Assembly: GCA_051453625.1 (NCBI GenBank)
Contig: JBOZIK010000001.1
Coordinates: forward strand, 130,268,790-130,332,789
Origin: Welwitschia mirabilis
Taxonomy: Eukaryota > Gnetophyta > Gnetopsida > Welwitschiales
Length of the DNA stretch: 64,000 nt
Direction of reading: 5' to 3'
The stretch's first letter is position 1; the number at the start of each line of letters is the position of its first letter. Shown in pieces: positions 34,421 to 45,541 of this stretch. The notes beneath the pieces are model-generated. The model saw only the letters and a program-made list of their open reading frames with translations, had not been told where the DNA came from and searched no databases. Made by a program: the position numbers and the translations under genes.

Positions 34421-35480
34421 TAATTAAGGAAACCATCTAAATTTTCTCTTAGCTTTTTCCTTTAGAGGTCATTATAGCATTACTTAGTAATTTTTCAAAT
34501 CTAACTTATGTATTTATTTATATGACTAGTCTTTTGTTTTAGACATTTCAGTGGTAAGATTGGATTCACCCAAGCTTAGGACATTCACAAGTTCATGGAC
34601 TTCAGTTTGAAGGAAGATGCTTTATTTTTTATGTTTTTCTCAATTGCGAAAGATCTTAGATTGTTTAAGAGTGTTCTTTTCTATTTTATTCTTATGTATT
34701 TCACCTTTGTATTTTGGAGTATTTGGTTATGTGGAATCTTTGTTTATTTCCCCCAAAAAAAACAAAAAAATAGAGATGAAATAAGGCCATGATGTTTTAT
34801 TTATGATATTTCAAAAACATGGTCATTATGATGTTCTACCACAAGTACACTAGGGCAAATATTTTCGAGAGAAACCTTTGGTAGTATAATATGGTAGCTA
34901 TGGGAAATCCACTGGGGGTTTAGTTGATCATGCTTCACAAGTCCTTACTTCTTTGACTGTGGTTGTACTCCCTTCATTATGGATAATAAAGTTTTAATTC
35001 CCTTTGAGCCTATGGGATTAGTGGTATTCCTAGTATCATCAAAGACATTACTTATTTTTTAGACTCTTAGTCTTTCCACATGATCATTTCATTTCTTGAG
35101 ATCTAGGTGTTTCTTTTGAGTTGACAGTAGAAGAGTTTATTTTTGAGTAATTCTTTGGTTTGATCATTCATTATTTAAAGCATTTTATTTTTAGCATCAT
35201 CATAATAACTACCTTATTGAATGAAATTTTTGTACATTAATTCATGCATTTTCTAAATAAGTGTTGTTGTAATTTCTTTCATGGAGTTTGCTAGGTTAAA
35301 ATATTAGAGCAGTGAGATATCTTTTGTTTATATTACCTTATGCCCATTATTTTTTGTCTTCTTTTGTGATTTAGTTAGTTATTTCAAAGTCATTACTTTA
35401 TTTTCTTACCATATTATAACTTTAAGATTTTAATGATTTCCTTTTTTAATTTTTAATTTTTATTAAACATTAATTTCTTG
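34421..35480 (+). repeat. Block of B homologous to the post-integrase region of Athila A
   Basis: Collinear with 28,950-30,139. Neither copy keeps a frame that the other shares, so what was conserved may be non-coding or a long-dead ORF. Confidence 0.82.
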
Positions 35481-35980
35481 GTTAGATGAGTTTTCTTAAT
35501 AAATTTTTTGATGTTTATTTTCAGATTTTTGGTGTTGAAAGCACTGCTCATGTTTATTTTGTGATAAAACATATTTATTACTTACTTGTCAGAATAATTT
35601 ATAAATCTACATTTTTCAAATCTAACAGTACTTAGCTTTGCACTTAATTTAGAAAGTTGTCCTTTTTTAATCTGCCTTCTAACTGCCATCTACTTTCTTT
35701 GCCTTATTTTCCAATACAAGATGTATTGCTTTTCTTGGGTGGGCAAGAATCCATTTTCATGGCTTATTTTCAAAAATTTTTAAATTAATTTAGATCTTTT
35801 ATGAGATAAAATTTTCAAAGTTTCATATACATTATGCATTACTTGTTATTTATCAATGTGTTGTATTTTATGAGCCTATTTTATAAATTCTAGATTTATC
35901 TTTTAAAAAATAAATTAGCTAGCAATTATGGTTTTTCTCCTAGTTTTTGTTAGGGACTAACAAAGGCTAAGTGGAAAGCT
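35481..35980 (+). other. 3' untranslated region of B ending in a purine-rich tract
   Basis: Not shared with Athila A. It ends AAAGGCTAAGTGGAAAGC before the LTR; the Athila A equivalent at 40,090-40,108 is AAGGCTAAGTGAGGGGCTA, which marks the plus-strand primer site in both. Confidence 0.6.
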
Positions 35981-37052
35981 TTTTGTGCTGCCAATTTGTG
36001 GTTATTTGATGGGGTTTATGAGATATTTTCTAGGACTTTTACATAGGTTTAAGTGCAATTCTGAGGATTTTGAAGATTTAATAGAATATCTTGGAAATGT
36101 AAAATTCTTATCCAGATTTAATGTATTTAAGGCACATTCTGAGACATAGAGCTTTGGACGAAGATTATTGATAAAAATGCTAAGTTTCTCCTTAATAAAT
36201 GATTAAAGAAATATTATCATCCTCTCTATTGCCTAGATGACAGGCATGATGACCACAACTAACATGGACTGCTAAGTTATCTAAAGAATAACCTATTGAA
36301 TTAAAGTTTATGATGAGCTATAATCCCCTTCACCATCCAGATGATCTGATAAGATGACACTGACATATAACTAACTCTAAAAGTTGATCCTTAACCATTT
36401 CATCCATTTCTTACCTACAAATAAGTGCGTCTAGTCATGCCTTCTATCTATCATTTTTATCTATGTATTCCTATAAATAAATTTTTCTTTAATTCTTACT
36501 CTCATCTTTGTTACACCCAAAATTCTCGTGATAGGGTATCAAAGGGTGAAAGATACATCTTGAGTATTGTTAAAAGACATTCCCTTGGTGAAGGGCTATG
36601 TATCCTCTATTGAGGCCTGACTATTTTGTAACCCAGATGTTTTGTTACTCTTCTTAATATAAACTTGTTTTGTTTTCATCTTTACATTTTAAATTCTTAG
36701 ATGACCTTTATAATTTATGTTTCCTTTAATTTGGTGACAATTTCTTGGGTGATATAGATTATCAAGGGCAGCCTTTATCAAGACTGAAAGCAACTAGTAT
36801 TAGGATCATTTTGCATTGCATATTAGATTAGGTTGCAACTTGCATTTGTATTGTACTTTATTTCCTATATTATTATTTATTTTTTATTCCTATTTTCTTT
36901 GGCAAAAGCAATCCAAGTCTCATTTCATAGTTTTCAATGAGAATATGACATTTTAGATTAACTTTTACTATACTAGTATGTGATATCTATTTTGGTTATA
37001 AGTGATAGGATCTTCTTGAATATAAACACTTGCACAAATATACACTGCAATA
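35981..37052 (+). repeat. 3' LTR of element B
   Basis: Begins TTTTGTGCTGCCAATTTG after the purine tract and ends CACTGCAATA, directly followed by the ATCAT duplication. Partner of 30,145-31,222. Confidence 0.9.
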
Positions 37053-37057
37053 ATCAT

Positions 37058-38085
37058 GCTTTTATTTTCTATTTAGACATGTTAATGTAGTTTTTCTTAT
37101 AGATTTTAATCTAGATAGTCCATTTTCTTCAGTCATAGTTTTTCATTTCTCATGTATTTGTCCTTTTTTCTTTACTCTTCTTAATTTTCTATTTGTTTTT
37201 TTTTGTCTTTCTGAGTTTTTCTGTTTAAAACTAATGCTTAAATGATTACATCTAAGCCTAAGTTTTTTTATTAACATTTTTATTTTTGAAATGCTTTTCA
37301 TGCCTTGTTGTCCACCTAATTGTCCAAATAACACTGGGAGGATGACGGTCTAATTTTTTTTAGAGTTATCATAAGACTGTCATCTGAACAATGTGACCAG
37401 ATGATAGTGTAATAAAACCATGATTTAAAACGTTTTTCTTATTTTTCCTTGTTTCTTTATTTTTTCGGCCATTCCTTCAAGAGAGGATGATCTATCTGGC
37501 TTGTACCACTAGTTTGAAACTTGTCCTACTAGATTTTATGTCCAGATTCACTAGATTTTAGTAAATTTTTAAAAATGAGGTATGTTTCTTTTTACTTTTG
37601 TTTTTCATTTTTTTCTTTTATTTTTTAGTCTTTCAATGTGTAGTTTTCACGTATATCTTTTAGTTTTTCACACTCTTCGATTTGGAACTTATAGATTTGA
37701 GGTATGAGAATTTGTGTATTTTATGAGGTATTTTCCAATTTCTACCTTTTACACTCCTTTTTTTGTAAACCATAGGTCAAAATGTAGAAATCCTTTAGGC
37801 AAAATTGATCAGTTCGACATGTTCTACGACTCTGCTAGATTAAATATTTTATTTAATCATCTCGAATTTTCACTTCATGTGGAACCCACTAAAAATATAA
37901 TTTTTGAATTTTTCTCATATTTTTCATTTTTCTCTTACATTTAGGCAATTTAAGATGCATTACAACTTTTAGAGGGGCAAGAATATTTTTGGTATTTTTC
38001 ATAGTTTTTAATCAATTTTAGAGGTCGTTTTACACATCCATGCGATGTTTTTGACATGTCTTTCTATTTTTGCATGATGACTTTC
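37058..38085 (+). other. Athila A sequence between the B insertion and the downstream ORF
   Basis: T-rich. Two hairpin-like motif copies lie at about 37,305-37,350 and 37,370-37,415. A 76-codon frame at 37,714-37,944 has weak protein-like character (KIDQFDMFYDSARLNILF) and may be the start of the following ORF. Confidence 0.45.
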
Positions 38086-38089
38086 ATGT

Positions 38090-39550
38090 TTTAATTGAAT
38101 AAGTCCTGTAAACATAGAGTGAGATAGGTCAAGGCTAAGGCCGAGGCAGTAGAGCAAGAGGTAGGATCTCTAGTTGAGTTAGAGATAGAGCATGCAGATC
38201 TTGCACATACACCACCTCAACATGAATGCTTCATGATTATTCAGATAGCTAGTATATGTGTTGAGTGTTACTTTGGCAATTTCATGAGTTGTATTAAGCT
38301 AGACATAGACTAAAGATTGACAAACTTATAGCTTAAATTAATTATAGATGTGTATGAGTTATATTACATATTAGAGATAAGGGAGTTCTATGAAACCATG
38401 CACATTGAGAGGTGACCTACTGCTCATGGCCAGCTACAGGACATGATTATTACATTCATATAGGACTACGAGATAGCTATTCTCCCATTCCATATTTTAC
38501 TTATAATAAATCTTGATGGGCTTGGGAGTATGTACATACACTTGGTTGATGGAAGTAAGGAACGCTAAGCATATACACCATTTTAGATATTTTAGCCGAT
38601 CTCACTAGTGATCGATGGGGGGTAAATGTTACTCAGCTAACNNNNNNNNNNNNNNNNNNNNNNNNNNNNNNNNNNNNNNNNNNNNNNNNNNNNNNNNNNN
38701 NNNNNNNNNNNNNNNNNNNNNNNNNNNNNNNNNNNNNNNNNACACCATTTTAGATATTTTAGCCGATCTCACGAGTGATCGATGGGGGGTAAATGTTACT
38801 CAGCTAACCCTTGAATACAAGGTTCTATATAGAGAGCTAATCCATAACATCATTACATCCTTTCATGACAGTTATAACATTGTAGCACACTTATAGATAT
38901 TGGTAGCTTTTAGATAGGGGAAGCAGATGAACCTTCTTACATTTATCTGGAGGAGACTCAAATCTATGATAAAGGAATAATAGCTTTAGATACTTAATTA
39001 TCCATGCCTCCTCTTATCACTCTTTAGACAATATGAGATACCAAAGCCTATGGGAAAGTAGTGCCTATCACTTATACAGACTTTAATTCATTATTTATAA
39101 GACATGGATACACAGATTTCAAAGAGGCGGGGAGACCTCAGGTACAAAGACCTGTGGTCAAAGCATCACTTGAGAAAATTTAGACTCTCTTGGCTGAGAC
39201 CATTAAGAGCATCAGAGGTTTCATTGATAAGAGTATCTAGACACTATATCAGAGGATCCAGGCTCTTGATCAGAGAACATAGGTACTTGATCAGAGATCG
39301 TTGACATTTAAGCAGAGGATCTTATCTATTGAGAGGATAGTTTAGCACTCTAAGGATTAGATCATTGACATGCACCAGTATATCATTTCCATTTAGCAGA
39401 GTATGACAGTAGACATTCTTGGGGCTATACATATCCAGGGAGATGAGATAGTCAGATCTATCTCTACATCTTTGGACCTCTGTTTCCTTATAGATCTTGA
39501 GCATATTTCTTTTTCTCCCTCTACTTCTAAGCTAGCTATCAAACCATAAT
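38090..39550 (+). pseudogene. Extra ORF of Athila A downstream of pol (env-position), with coiled-coil tail
   Basis: Athila elements often carry an additional ORF between pol and the 3' LTR, sometimes called env-like. Here coding traces include AEAVEQEVGSLVELEIEHAD (about 38,135-38,200), VYELYYILEIREFYETMHIE (about 38,350-38,410), GLGSMYIHLVDGS and a C-terminal heptad-like stretch at about 39,195-39,420 (TLYQRIQALDQRT, IERIV). No signal peptide or membrane segment is evident, so I give no envelope function. A 100-N gap with duplicated flank lies at 38,642-38,741. Stops are frequent. Confidence 0.6.
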
Positions 39551-40095
39551 TTATCATGTGTAGAAGAGGGAAGTCATTTTGTATTATTATTTTGTATCTA
39601 CCCTTCTATACATTTTTATATTGAAACTTTCTTTTGATATGTTATATACACTTTATTTTTCTAGCATGATGTACTAATTTGAATCTAATTTTTCATGTCT
39701 ATATTTTAATTTTTTACATCTTATAATGAAGATTTATTTTACTTAGAAAAATTTTCTATTCATTACTACTTAATTCAGTGGGGGTTTATTTTATTACACT
39801 TTTTGATTATCTATTAAAAAACAAAAATTCTGTTGTAGGCTCCTGATTTTAAAGACTTTTTTTAAGTCTGTTATCCCCTCCATCATCCAGATGATAACCT
39901 AGATGACTGACTGGCTAAGGTTCTAGTAGGTGAAATGTTTTTTTTAATCAATTTCTTAAAACTCAATTTGTATCTCTGTAATTTCTGAAAATATTTTCGA
40001 GATAATTTCTTTAGGTATCCTAGCTATTTTATTATCTAATATGTTGGCATTCAAACATGGTTTACTACCTATTTTTATCATAAATTGATAAGGCT
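39551..40095 (+). other. 3' untranslated region of Athila A
   Basis: T-rich non-coding; one hairpin-like motif copy at about 39,868-39,910 (ATCATCCAGATGAT is itself a small palindrome). Confidence 0.55.
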
Positions 40096-40108
40096 AAGTG
40101 AGGGGCTA
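40096..40108 (+). other. Polypurine tract of Athila A
   Basis: AAGTGAGGGGCTA immediately upstream of the 3' LTR. Confidence 0.65.
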
Positions 40109-41216
40109 TTTTGCATTACCAACTTACATATATTTGATGGAATATGCTGAGTGGTTTTGCAGTTAATAGATAGGTAAATGCTTAATTTCCATGATAATGG
40201 AAAGCTGAGACGGAAGATATGAAAATGTGCAATCTTCATGATGATTTATAGCATTTTGAGCATTTCTGAATACTTCACTTTATTAAGACAACTTCGTATA
40301 AAACATTGAAGTTGATGCACTGATTGAAGATCTGTAAAAGGCTATCATCCACTTCATCGTCCAGATGACTATACAGATAACAAAGAAATTCATGCTAATA
40401 AGGATGCTAACTGTAATCTATCTGACAGTTGATGTGAATTGAATATGAAATGGCATCATCTCTTCTATCATCCAGACAACTAGCCAGACAATACTATTGT
40501 AATGTCTGCACTAAACATTCACCTAACTTCTACCACATATGCATATGTTTCTTCTCGTGCAACTGTTATGGTTTTACGCATGCCTTTTTATCTATTTTCT
40601 TGAGTGCTTATAAGTAAATAAATTGTGATTTCATCCTCGACTCCTACTTATCTTTATTTGCACCTAAAATTCTCATGATAGGAGATCAAAGGGCTAGAGA
40701 TCCATCCTTATAGTTGTAGAGAGATATTTTCCTTAGTGTTGGGTGACATTTTCTCTATTAAGATGTGGCTACTTTGTAATACAAACGTGGTTCACAATCT
40801 AATATAAAATACCTTTTTTTTCTGATTTTAATTTATGATTATTTTTTCAACCTCATAGGTTATGTTGCTCTTGATCTTGTGATAGTTTCTTTAGTGATAT
40901 AGGTAATGAGGACAACCTTTATCAAGGTTGTGCATAGTTAGTTTAAGTTATGTGCATTATTCTTTTCTTTTCCTCAATTAGCTTTGCATGAGTGCGTAGA
41001 ATTTTACTTTCATGCATTGTAAGTTATTTCTATAGTTAGAGTACAAGCATTTTCCTATGGAAAGCAACTCTCTTATTTTCTACTTTGGTCTTCAATATAT
41101 TATGACATTTAGGTCACTCTAGTCTATATTAGTATGTTGTGTTTATGCAAATATTTGTGATTGATAGGATTCAACTTTACTAAGAACATAACATTGCATA
41201 AATACGCACTACAATA
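40109..41216 (+). repeat. 3' LTR of Athila A
   Basis: Begins TTTTGCATTACCAACTTAC and ends ACTACAATA, then the ATATG duplication. Full-length partner of 20,871-21,974. Confidence 0.92.
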
Positions 41217-41221
41217 ATATG

Positions 41222-42110
41222 TCATTGTCTTTCTAGCAGGAAATGCATAGGAATGGTGGTATAGATACTAATAAAAATATCCTTAATGAGTACCTTGGGA
41301 TACCTTTGTAGAGGAATTGGAAAGAAATTCATTTTCAAAGAATTCATAGAAGACCAAATGGTAGAATTGCAATGCCTCCGCCTAGGAAAACATCCACTAG
41401 ATGAACATTGGTATAAATTCTATCACCTCATGAAATACTGGTAGAACTTCATAGAAAAGAACTTGATTAACAGTTTCACTAGAATTCTATCAACATAACT
41501 CAAAAGCATCCTACACACTTTAGAGATCAAATCAACTGAAGATTCCCGTTGTAAAAAAAGACATTACTTTCAAGGATAAGAAAATCAATGAAACAAATCA
41601 TATTACTTTTAAGAAGATAGATCCAACATGATAAATACATCACCAATACGTGAAACATTCAGAACCAACATTACCTATGGTGAATTCCACAAGAAGGATC
41701 ACATTGCTAGAAATGTGTGTATGCTACCATCCAAATAGGTGTAATTCATAACGAGTATTTTATCTTGAAATTACATAATTAAATTTCATCTTTCTTTGAT
41801 TTATTCCTAGTAGACAATGGAAACTTATATACTTTTATTTCTCTAGCATTATTTTACAAATTAAACATCACCCCTTTCAAAGAATAAAAATCTATAATAA
41901 GGGTCATAGGAAGTAGTTTTCTTATATAGGATGGGACTACTGCCCTCATCAACTATACCATTCATGGCTCATACTTTAGAAATAAGTTTTATATTTTTTA
42001 CATTGGAGAATATCATAACATTTTGGGAATCCCCTTCTTAATGAGATATAATGTTCAGATTAACTTTTACCAATACACCTTTTTGCTATTAATTTCATTT
42101 AGAGAATGAA
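41222..42110 (+). pseudogene. Gag C-terminal part and protease of the short-LTR chromovirus
   Basis: After Athila A, coding traces continue: a degenerate zinc knuckle at about 41,665-41,735 (TYGEFHKKDHIARN, resembling C..C...GH.A..C) and then protease with FLVDNGNLYTFIS at about 41,805-41,850, where the active site should read DSG(A/S)..F, here DNG. NILGIPFLMRYN at about 42,015-42,055 is the conserved (D)IILG..WL region. Confidence 0.72.
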
Positions 42111-42360
42111 TATTGAAGGAGAGGAAATGAATAAGAGGATATCACTAACTCCACCTAAGCAAACTTCAAAAGCCATCATAAGGAAATAAGTCTTCATCAT
42201 CATAATTTAGGCAAAAAAATATAAAGAGGATTCTACATTACTAGTATAACAATAGGAAATTTTTCAAGTATTCAAAGATTCTAAGATGCTACTACTTAAG
42301 AGGAAAGTACAACACATAATTGACTTAATCCCTCAAGTACAACAAATAGCTCAATCTTCT
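42111..42360 (+). pseudogene. Protease-RT linker of the short-LTR chromovirus
   Basis: Broken coding traces only; connects protease to RT. Confidence 0.4.
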
Positions 42361-42379
42361 TACTGATTCTCAATGATAG

Positions 42380-43480
42380 AATTAAGGGAATTAAAATTGC
42401 AAATTCAATAATATATGATCTTAGGAAGCCCCAGTACTCTTCATGAAGAAAAAGGATTATACCTTGTGACTCTACATTAATTGTAGATATCTAAACAAGA
42501 TAATATCATCTTTAAGAAGCCAATTTCTTTTTAAAAATTAACTTAAAGTCTAGATATCACTAAATCCACATCAAAGATGAAGATATCTATAAAAATATCT
42601 TTAAAACAAGATATGGATATTACGAGTTTTTAGTAATGCCCTTCAGTTTGACAAATGCTTTCACTACTTTTATGAGTTTGATGAATGATATTTTTTGATC
42701 TTATTTAGATAATTTCATAGTTGTGTTTTTAGAAGACATTCTGGTATATTCTAAAAGTTAAGATGATCATGTTGCACACTTGAATTAAGTTTTATAGGTT
42801 CTAAATAGACATGATTTTAGAGTTAAACTAAGAAAATGTAACTTCTTCCTAATAGAAATTAGCTACTTTGGACATGTTATCTCTAGTAAAGAAATCACAA
42901 CCAATATAGCCAAAGTAAAAGTTATAAGGGAATGACCAAAATTAAAGGACACTACATAAGTTTGAATATTCTTAGGGTTGACTAGCTTCTATCAGAAATC
43001 CATTTATAAATCTCTTAACTTGTAGCACCTTTAACAAATTTGATTAAATTAATATCTACATTCAACTTTGATGATAAATGTAAGGAGGTATTTCTTAGGT
43101 TGAAGCTACTACTTTTAATAGCACCCATTCTCAAAATTTCAAACATGAGCAAAGCATTCATAGTTATCATTGATGGTTTTGCTTAAGGTATAAGAACCAT
43201 ACTAAGTTAAGATGATCAGGTAATTGCCTACAAATCATGAAAAATAAACAACATTAGAAGAATTATTTTAACCATGATCTTGAATTGCTAGCCATAGTGC
43301 ATACACTAAATATTTAAAGATATTATTTATTAGGAGGTTAACTTTTTCTCAAAATAGTCCACAAAAGCTTAGAATATTTCTAGAAATAGCCTCATCTAAA
43401 CATGCAAGAAATAAGATTGGGAAAACGATAGTATACCCCAGGAAAAAAGAACAAAATTGTAGATACCCTAAGTATAATGT
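42380..43480 (+). pseudogene. RT and RNase H of the short-LTR chromovirus
   Basis: RT blocks: [29 protein letters not shown] (about 42,607-42,700), the catalytic block VVFLEDILVYS at about 42,720-42,755 where the family has FLDDI, so one catalytic Asp is Glu, then LNRHDFRVKLRKCNFFLIEISYFGHVIS. The connection region reads IFLGLTSFYQKS. RNase H traces follow (KAFIVIIDGFA, about 43,155-43,190; a LELLAIVHTLN-like block at about 43,285). Confidence 0.85.
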
Positions 43481-43599
43481 GATGCATGCTTTTCATCATG
43501 GTTACGTTAGATTTTGTAGTTTTCCTTAAGACATCCATAGCTAATGATCTATAATACAGTGATATACACTAACTAATCTAAGAAGGAAAATAAGTAGAT

Positions 43600-44950
43600 A
43601 CCTACACACTCTCATGGGATGGACATCTATTGAAAGAACGATATCTTTGCATCTTACAAGGCTCATTAAGAAGGAAGCTAATGTCAAAACTACATGAATT
43701 TTCATATGTAGGGCATCTTAGATTTATTAAAAATTATTACCAATTATGAATATATTACTTTTGGTCCAAAATGAAGGCAAATTTTAAGAAATAAATTTGT
43801 AATTTCCCCATATGCCAGTGAATGAAGATTGATTAATGAAGACCCATTAGATTCCTTTAATAATTAGGGTGCCATAATGGAAATGATAAGAAATTTCTAT
43901 GGATTTCATCACTAGACTACCTCTTACTAATAGGTAACATGCTATAATTTTTATTTGTATAGACAAGTTAACTAATATGGTCCATTTCATTGTAGTATGA
44001 AGCTCTAACATAGTCAAAGAGTTGGCCTTATGATTTGTGTAGGAAGTTTTTAAGCTAGATGATGCACCTCAAGTCATTGTATCTGATCAAGACCTAAAGT
44101 TCTTATCTAAGTTCTGGTAAAGTCTCTTCCATCACTTGAGTATTAAATTCAATTTTAGTACTACATATCATCCAAAAAAAAAAAAAATGATTAGATAAAA
44201 ATGGTAAATCACATTCTAGAAGATACTCTATGATATTACATGGCTAAAAACCCAAATAATGGGAGAAATACCTACACTTAATCGAGTTTGCTTATAATTA
44301 AACTTCAAACCTTAATTTGATGTTCACCATTGGAATTAATGTATGGTAAGAACTGCTCCACACTTATCAAATGGTTCAATCCTTCACAACAATTAGAAAG
44401 GGCTATACCCTCTTAATGAAAAATTATAAAAGAAATGAATACCAATATAAAAGACACCTACAAGCTACACAACACCAGTATAAGAAATATGATAATTAGA
44501 AACATCAAACTTACATATTCTAAGTTGGTGAATGAGTGTTACCAAAAAATAAGTTAGAAAGAATCTCCTTGAAAATGGAGAAGTATATCAAGCTAACCCC
44601 TCGATATTATGGCCCATGCAAGATCATCAAAAAAATAGGTAATCTAGCCTACAAATTAGAACTACCTTTGTGAATGTCTCAAATTCATCTAGATTTTTAT
44701 GTGAGCATGCTAAAACCTTACAATAAGAATAAAAACTAGGACTACACCCTAACCTGGTAACATATTAAGCTTAGACCCAACCTAACCTTTTTTGACCAAT
44801 CCAAAAAGATCTTAGATATCAAAATTAAACAATTCAGAAATAAAAATGTAAATGGAGTATGAAGTACTCATCTAATGGATCCACTATAATCAACAAATTT
44901 TTAAAAATAGGGAGTACATGCAAGAGGCTTTTCCCAAATGTTTTAATAAA
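43600..44950 (+). pseudogene. Integrase and degraded tail of the short-LTR chromovirus
   Basis: Zinc-binding traces (HEFSYVGHLRFIK) lie at about 43,690-43,735; the core follows with frame changes (ISLDYLLL where (M)DFI.GLP is usual; LELMYGKNCSTLIKW at about 44,330-44,375). The post-core part matches the chromovirus pattern: PRYYGPCKIIKKIGNLAYKL at 44,600-44,660, then SQIHLDFYVSMLK, and KKILDIKIKQFRNKNVNGV at about 44,806-44,862, the start of a chromodomain-like tail. The chromodomain end is too decayed to confirm. Confidence 0.82.
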
Positions 44951-45112
44951 ACATGATATGTTATTTTTTTATTATTAATGTATCTCTTAACATGTAATAT
45001 CGTTTCTTTCCTTATGTTTTCTAGATAATACAAAAAATAATCTGGATGAGCATGCTTTCATGAATAGCATAAGAATAAGAGAAATCACACTAGAGGATAA
45101 GCATGATGCTTA

Positions 45113-45124
45113 AGGGGAAAGGAA
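45113..45124 (+). other. Polypurine tract of the short-LTR chromovirus
   Basis: AGGGGAAAGGAA directly precedes LTR start TGTAATGTTC. Confidence 0.85.
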
Positions 45125-45536
45125 TGTAATGTTCTAAATTTACTATTTGTAAAACAAGTGTGCTAATATGCTAAATGAGCTTAATTAATGAGTTATAAAA
45201 TGATGTAACCCAAATATGTAAAATTTTGTCTTTTCATTTATGATACAAAAACCTATGACATTAGTTAAGGGTGGATAAACTAGGTGGATGTAAGCAATGA
45301 CAACCTTATCTAATCCCTAAATGTCCTAGGATGGAAACTTTTGTAGTCTACATTTTTACCTTTGACCACTAGTCTAGGGCTATTGGCTAAATGATAAGGA
45401 ATTTAAATCGTCGCTTCTAATAATAAAGTTCACCTTTTGCTAAATTGTTCCTTATTATTTTTATTATTCATGACATATTATTTATATGTTTCTTTTTATA
45501 TGAAATAATCTAAATATAATGAAATGAAACATTACA
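45125..45536 (+). repeat. 3' LTR of the short-LTR chromovirus
   Basis: Begins TGTAATGTTCTAAATTTAC and ends AAACATTACA; partner of 16,000-16,375. Followed by ATGAT. Confidence 0.92.
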
Positions 45537-45541
45537 ATGAT
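45537..45541. repeat. Target-site duplication ATGAT, right copy
   Basis: Exact match to 15,995-15,999. Confidence 0.88.

Larger units (their letters stand above)
30145..37052 (+). mobile_element. Element B: non-autonomous Athila relative
   Basis: Two LTRs of about 1.1 kb, a tRNA-Asp PBS and ATCAT duplications delimit a 6.9-kb element inserted in Athila A. Between PBS and 3' LTR there are about 4.7 kb with no RT, RNase H, integrase or protease motif that I can find (257 bases are N). It carries an acidic ORF remnant and a block shared with Athila A after its integrase. It must have relied on proteins of an autonomous relative. Confidence 0.85.
20871..41216 (+). mobile_element. Athila A, Ty3/gypsy, with element B nested inside
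   Basis: Paired LTRs of about 1.1 kb (20,871-21,974; 40,109-41,216), a tRNA-Asp PBS, gag, protease, RT, RNase H, integrase, a long downstream region with an extra ORF, a purine tract and ATATG duplications define one element inserted into the chromovirus. Element B occupies 30,145-37,052. Without B it is about 13.4 kb, a normal size for Athila. Coding frames are broken throughout. Confidence 0.9.
16000..45536 (+). mobile_element. Short-LTR chromovirus with nested Athila A and B
   Basis: Two related LTRs (16,000-16,375 and 45,125-45,536), a tRNA-iMet-type PBS, a purine tract and ATGAT duplications delimit one element. Its protease, RT, RNase H and integrase lie after 41.7 kb. The left part (16.4-20.9 kb) holds an antisense gene remnant, a tandem repeat and possible gag. 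Athila A separates the two parts. The integrase tail resembles chromoviruses of the Galadriel/Reina type; this placement is tentative. Without the nested DNA the element would be about 9.2 kb. Confidence 0.88.

Noticed and set aside
37714-37944. Independent 76-codon gene
   Set aside because: Part of the internal Athila A sequence; it may extend the downstream ORF but has no support as a separate gene.
39104-39304. Arg-rich 66-codon frame
   Set aside because: It is a second frame of the Athila A downstream ORF; the heptad-like reading in the other frame is more coherent.
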